A stretch of 13,539 bases of DNA from an uncultured Acidobacteriota bacterium (lineage in GTDB: Bacteria; Acidobacteriota; Blastocatellia; Pyrinomonadales; Pyrinomonadaceae), in assembly GCA_902826385.1 (NCBI GenBank), contig CADEEU010000056.1, positions 1-13,539 of the forward strand. Direction: 5' to 3'. Of this stretch, positions 12,991 to 13,539 are shown one piece after another. A program made the translations under genes and the position numbers. The notes under the pieces were generated by a model that saw only the letters and a list, made by a program, of their open reading frames with translations, searched no databases and was not told the DNA's origin. Position 1 is the stretch's first letter, and every line of letters starts with the position of its first letter.

Positions 12991-13539
12991 GTGGATCGAT
13001 CTGCCCACGAGTGTATTGAATTCGATGGATTCACTTTGAACCCAAAGGATCGTCTTATCTTCAGGAAAAGAAAACGTATAGATCTTAAGGGTAGGGAATT
13101 TGATGTTTTGGTCTATCTCGCAAGGCGGCCGAACGTCTTCATTACGAAGCAGGAGTTAATAGATGGTGTTTGGGGAACTGATACTAACATCGAAGAAGGC
13201 GGTATTACGAATTACATCAACAAGATCAGAAATGCTCTAGGTGATACCGATCTCAAGCACCCACGATACATTGAAACGGTTCACGGGCGAAAAGGGTATC
13301 GCTTCATCGCGCAAAAAGTAAAACACGCGCCGTATTTTTCGGATGAAGTTCCGTCGGAATCCCCTACCGTTAAGAACAAAGGAAGTTTCCAGATCGAATC
13401 CCACAAGTTTGTTCCGATCTTTCTGGATTCAAATTGTTACGGACAGATCAAATCCGATCCGCACCAAACCCTCTGGGCTGAACACAAACAAATACCCCTT
13501 GACGAAGGAACGCTGAATGTTCTGCCCACTGGAGTGGGA
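12991..13539 (+). CDS. OmpR/PhoB-type winged-helix DNA-binding protein, one-component regulator (partial, C-terminus off window)
   Basis: An open plus frame of 183 codons from GTG 12991 to the window edge; a TAG in frame lies 40 bases upstream. Residues about 8-108 are a Trans_reg_C winged helix: FDGFTLNPKDRLIF, DLKGREFDVLVYLARRPNVF, TKQELIDGVWG, NYINKIRNALGD, IETVHGRKGYRFI. There is no receiver domain before it, so it is not a classical response regulator. The visible region after residue 110 (with 'HKFVPIFLDSNCYGQI') has no membrane helix and is not recognised; in ToxR/CadC-like and HTH-TPR proteins the sensor follows here. The start has only AAGG two bases ahead, so the exact start is uncertain, but the domain begins within a few residues of it. 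It is divergent from the Ubl operon and is its likely regulator (inference). Confidence 0.85.
   Translation, partial: MDRSAHECIEFDGFTLNPKDRLIFRKRKRIDLKGREFDVLVYLARRPNVFITKQELIDGVWGTDTNIEEGGITNYINKIRNALGDTDLKHPRYIETVHGRKGYRFIAQKVKHAPYFSDEVPSESPTVKNKGSFQIESHKFVPIFLDSNCYGQIKSDPHQTLWAEHKQIPLDEGTLNVLPTGVG

Larger units (their letters stand above)
4739..13539. mobile_element. tRNA-Thr-integrated element carrying a ubiquitin-like cassette (left end and body; right end off window)
   Basis: Evidence: a tyrosine recombinase immediately next to a tRNA 3' end, a conjugation-type VirD4/HerA-like ATPase, an excisionase-like HTH domain, an accessory operon on one strand, and by eye a lower GC content than 1-2600. 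No second copy of the tRNA 3' end was found to the right within the window, so the element is cut by the window edge or lacks a readable repeat. No relaxase, mating-pair or replication gene is visible here, so self-transfer cannot be claimed. It may be an integrative mobilizable element or a defence-type island. Confidence 0.6.

Noticed and set aside
4739..13539. Right attachment site, relaxase, replication origin or CRISPR array
   Set aside because: Looked for a second copy of the tRNA 3' end and for regularly spaced repeats by eye; none found. No HUH-relaxase or Rep motif appears in any long frame.

Overview
The window looks like part of a chromosome of moderate GC, probably from an acidobacterium of the class Blastocatellia. 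That placement is an inference. It rests mainly on the large secreted BNR-repeat protein whose tail is a VCBS/FG-GAP-like repeat of a type I associate with that group, and on the general gene style. No rRNA or marker gene confirms it.

Left part (1-4738) reads as host backbone. On the minus strand are: a large exported beta-propeller protein that runs off the window start (1-2620); a PepSY-type two-pass membrane protein (2752-3282); an ImmA/IrrE-type zinc peptidase (3341-3790); and an XRE/CI-like repressor (3915-4451). The last two form the usual repressor plus anti-repressor-protease pair, although they are separated by 124 bp. On the plus strand a tRNA-Thr(CGT) gene (4663-4738) has a near-consensus promoter.

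Right part (4739-13539) reads as an integrative element inserted at the 3' end of that tRNA gene. A tyrosine recombinase sits 14 bp from the tRNA CCA and faces it. Behind it lies a run of seven genes on the same strand, with short gaps or overlaps. In transcription order they are: a small ubiquitin-like (Ubl) protein, a first E2-like protein, a JAB/JAMM metalloprotease, an E1-like ThiF protein, a second E2-like protein, a membrane protein, and a 1060-residue VirD4/HerA-like DNA-pump ATPase that also carries a PD-(D/E)XK nuclease-like segment and an excisionase-like HTH. The integrase is the last gene. A divergent winged-helix regulator (12991 to the window end) shares a 170 bp intergenic region containing palindromes and a good promoter. 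The right end of the element is not in the window.

How the genes may work together (inference): the Ubl would be trimmed by the JAB protease, activated by the E1 and passed to one or both E2-like proteins. Its target would be something tied to the membrane protein/ATPase/nuclease module, either for DNA transfer of the element or for defence against foreign DNA. The set has the same parts as known bacterial Ubl cassettes (PRTRC, Bil, CBASS Cap2/Cap3). It differs in having two E2-like proteins, a Ubl without a terminal glycine, and the pump-nuclease-HTH fusion in the same operon. This operon is the most interesting part of the window.

No gene-free stretch exceeds about 210 bp (4452-4662, which holds promoters).
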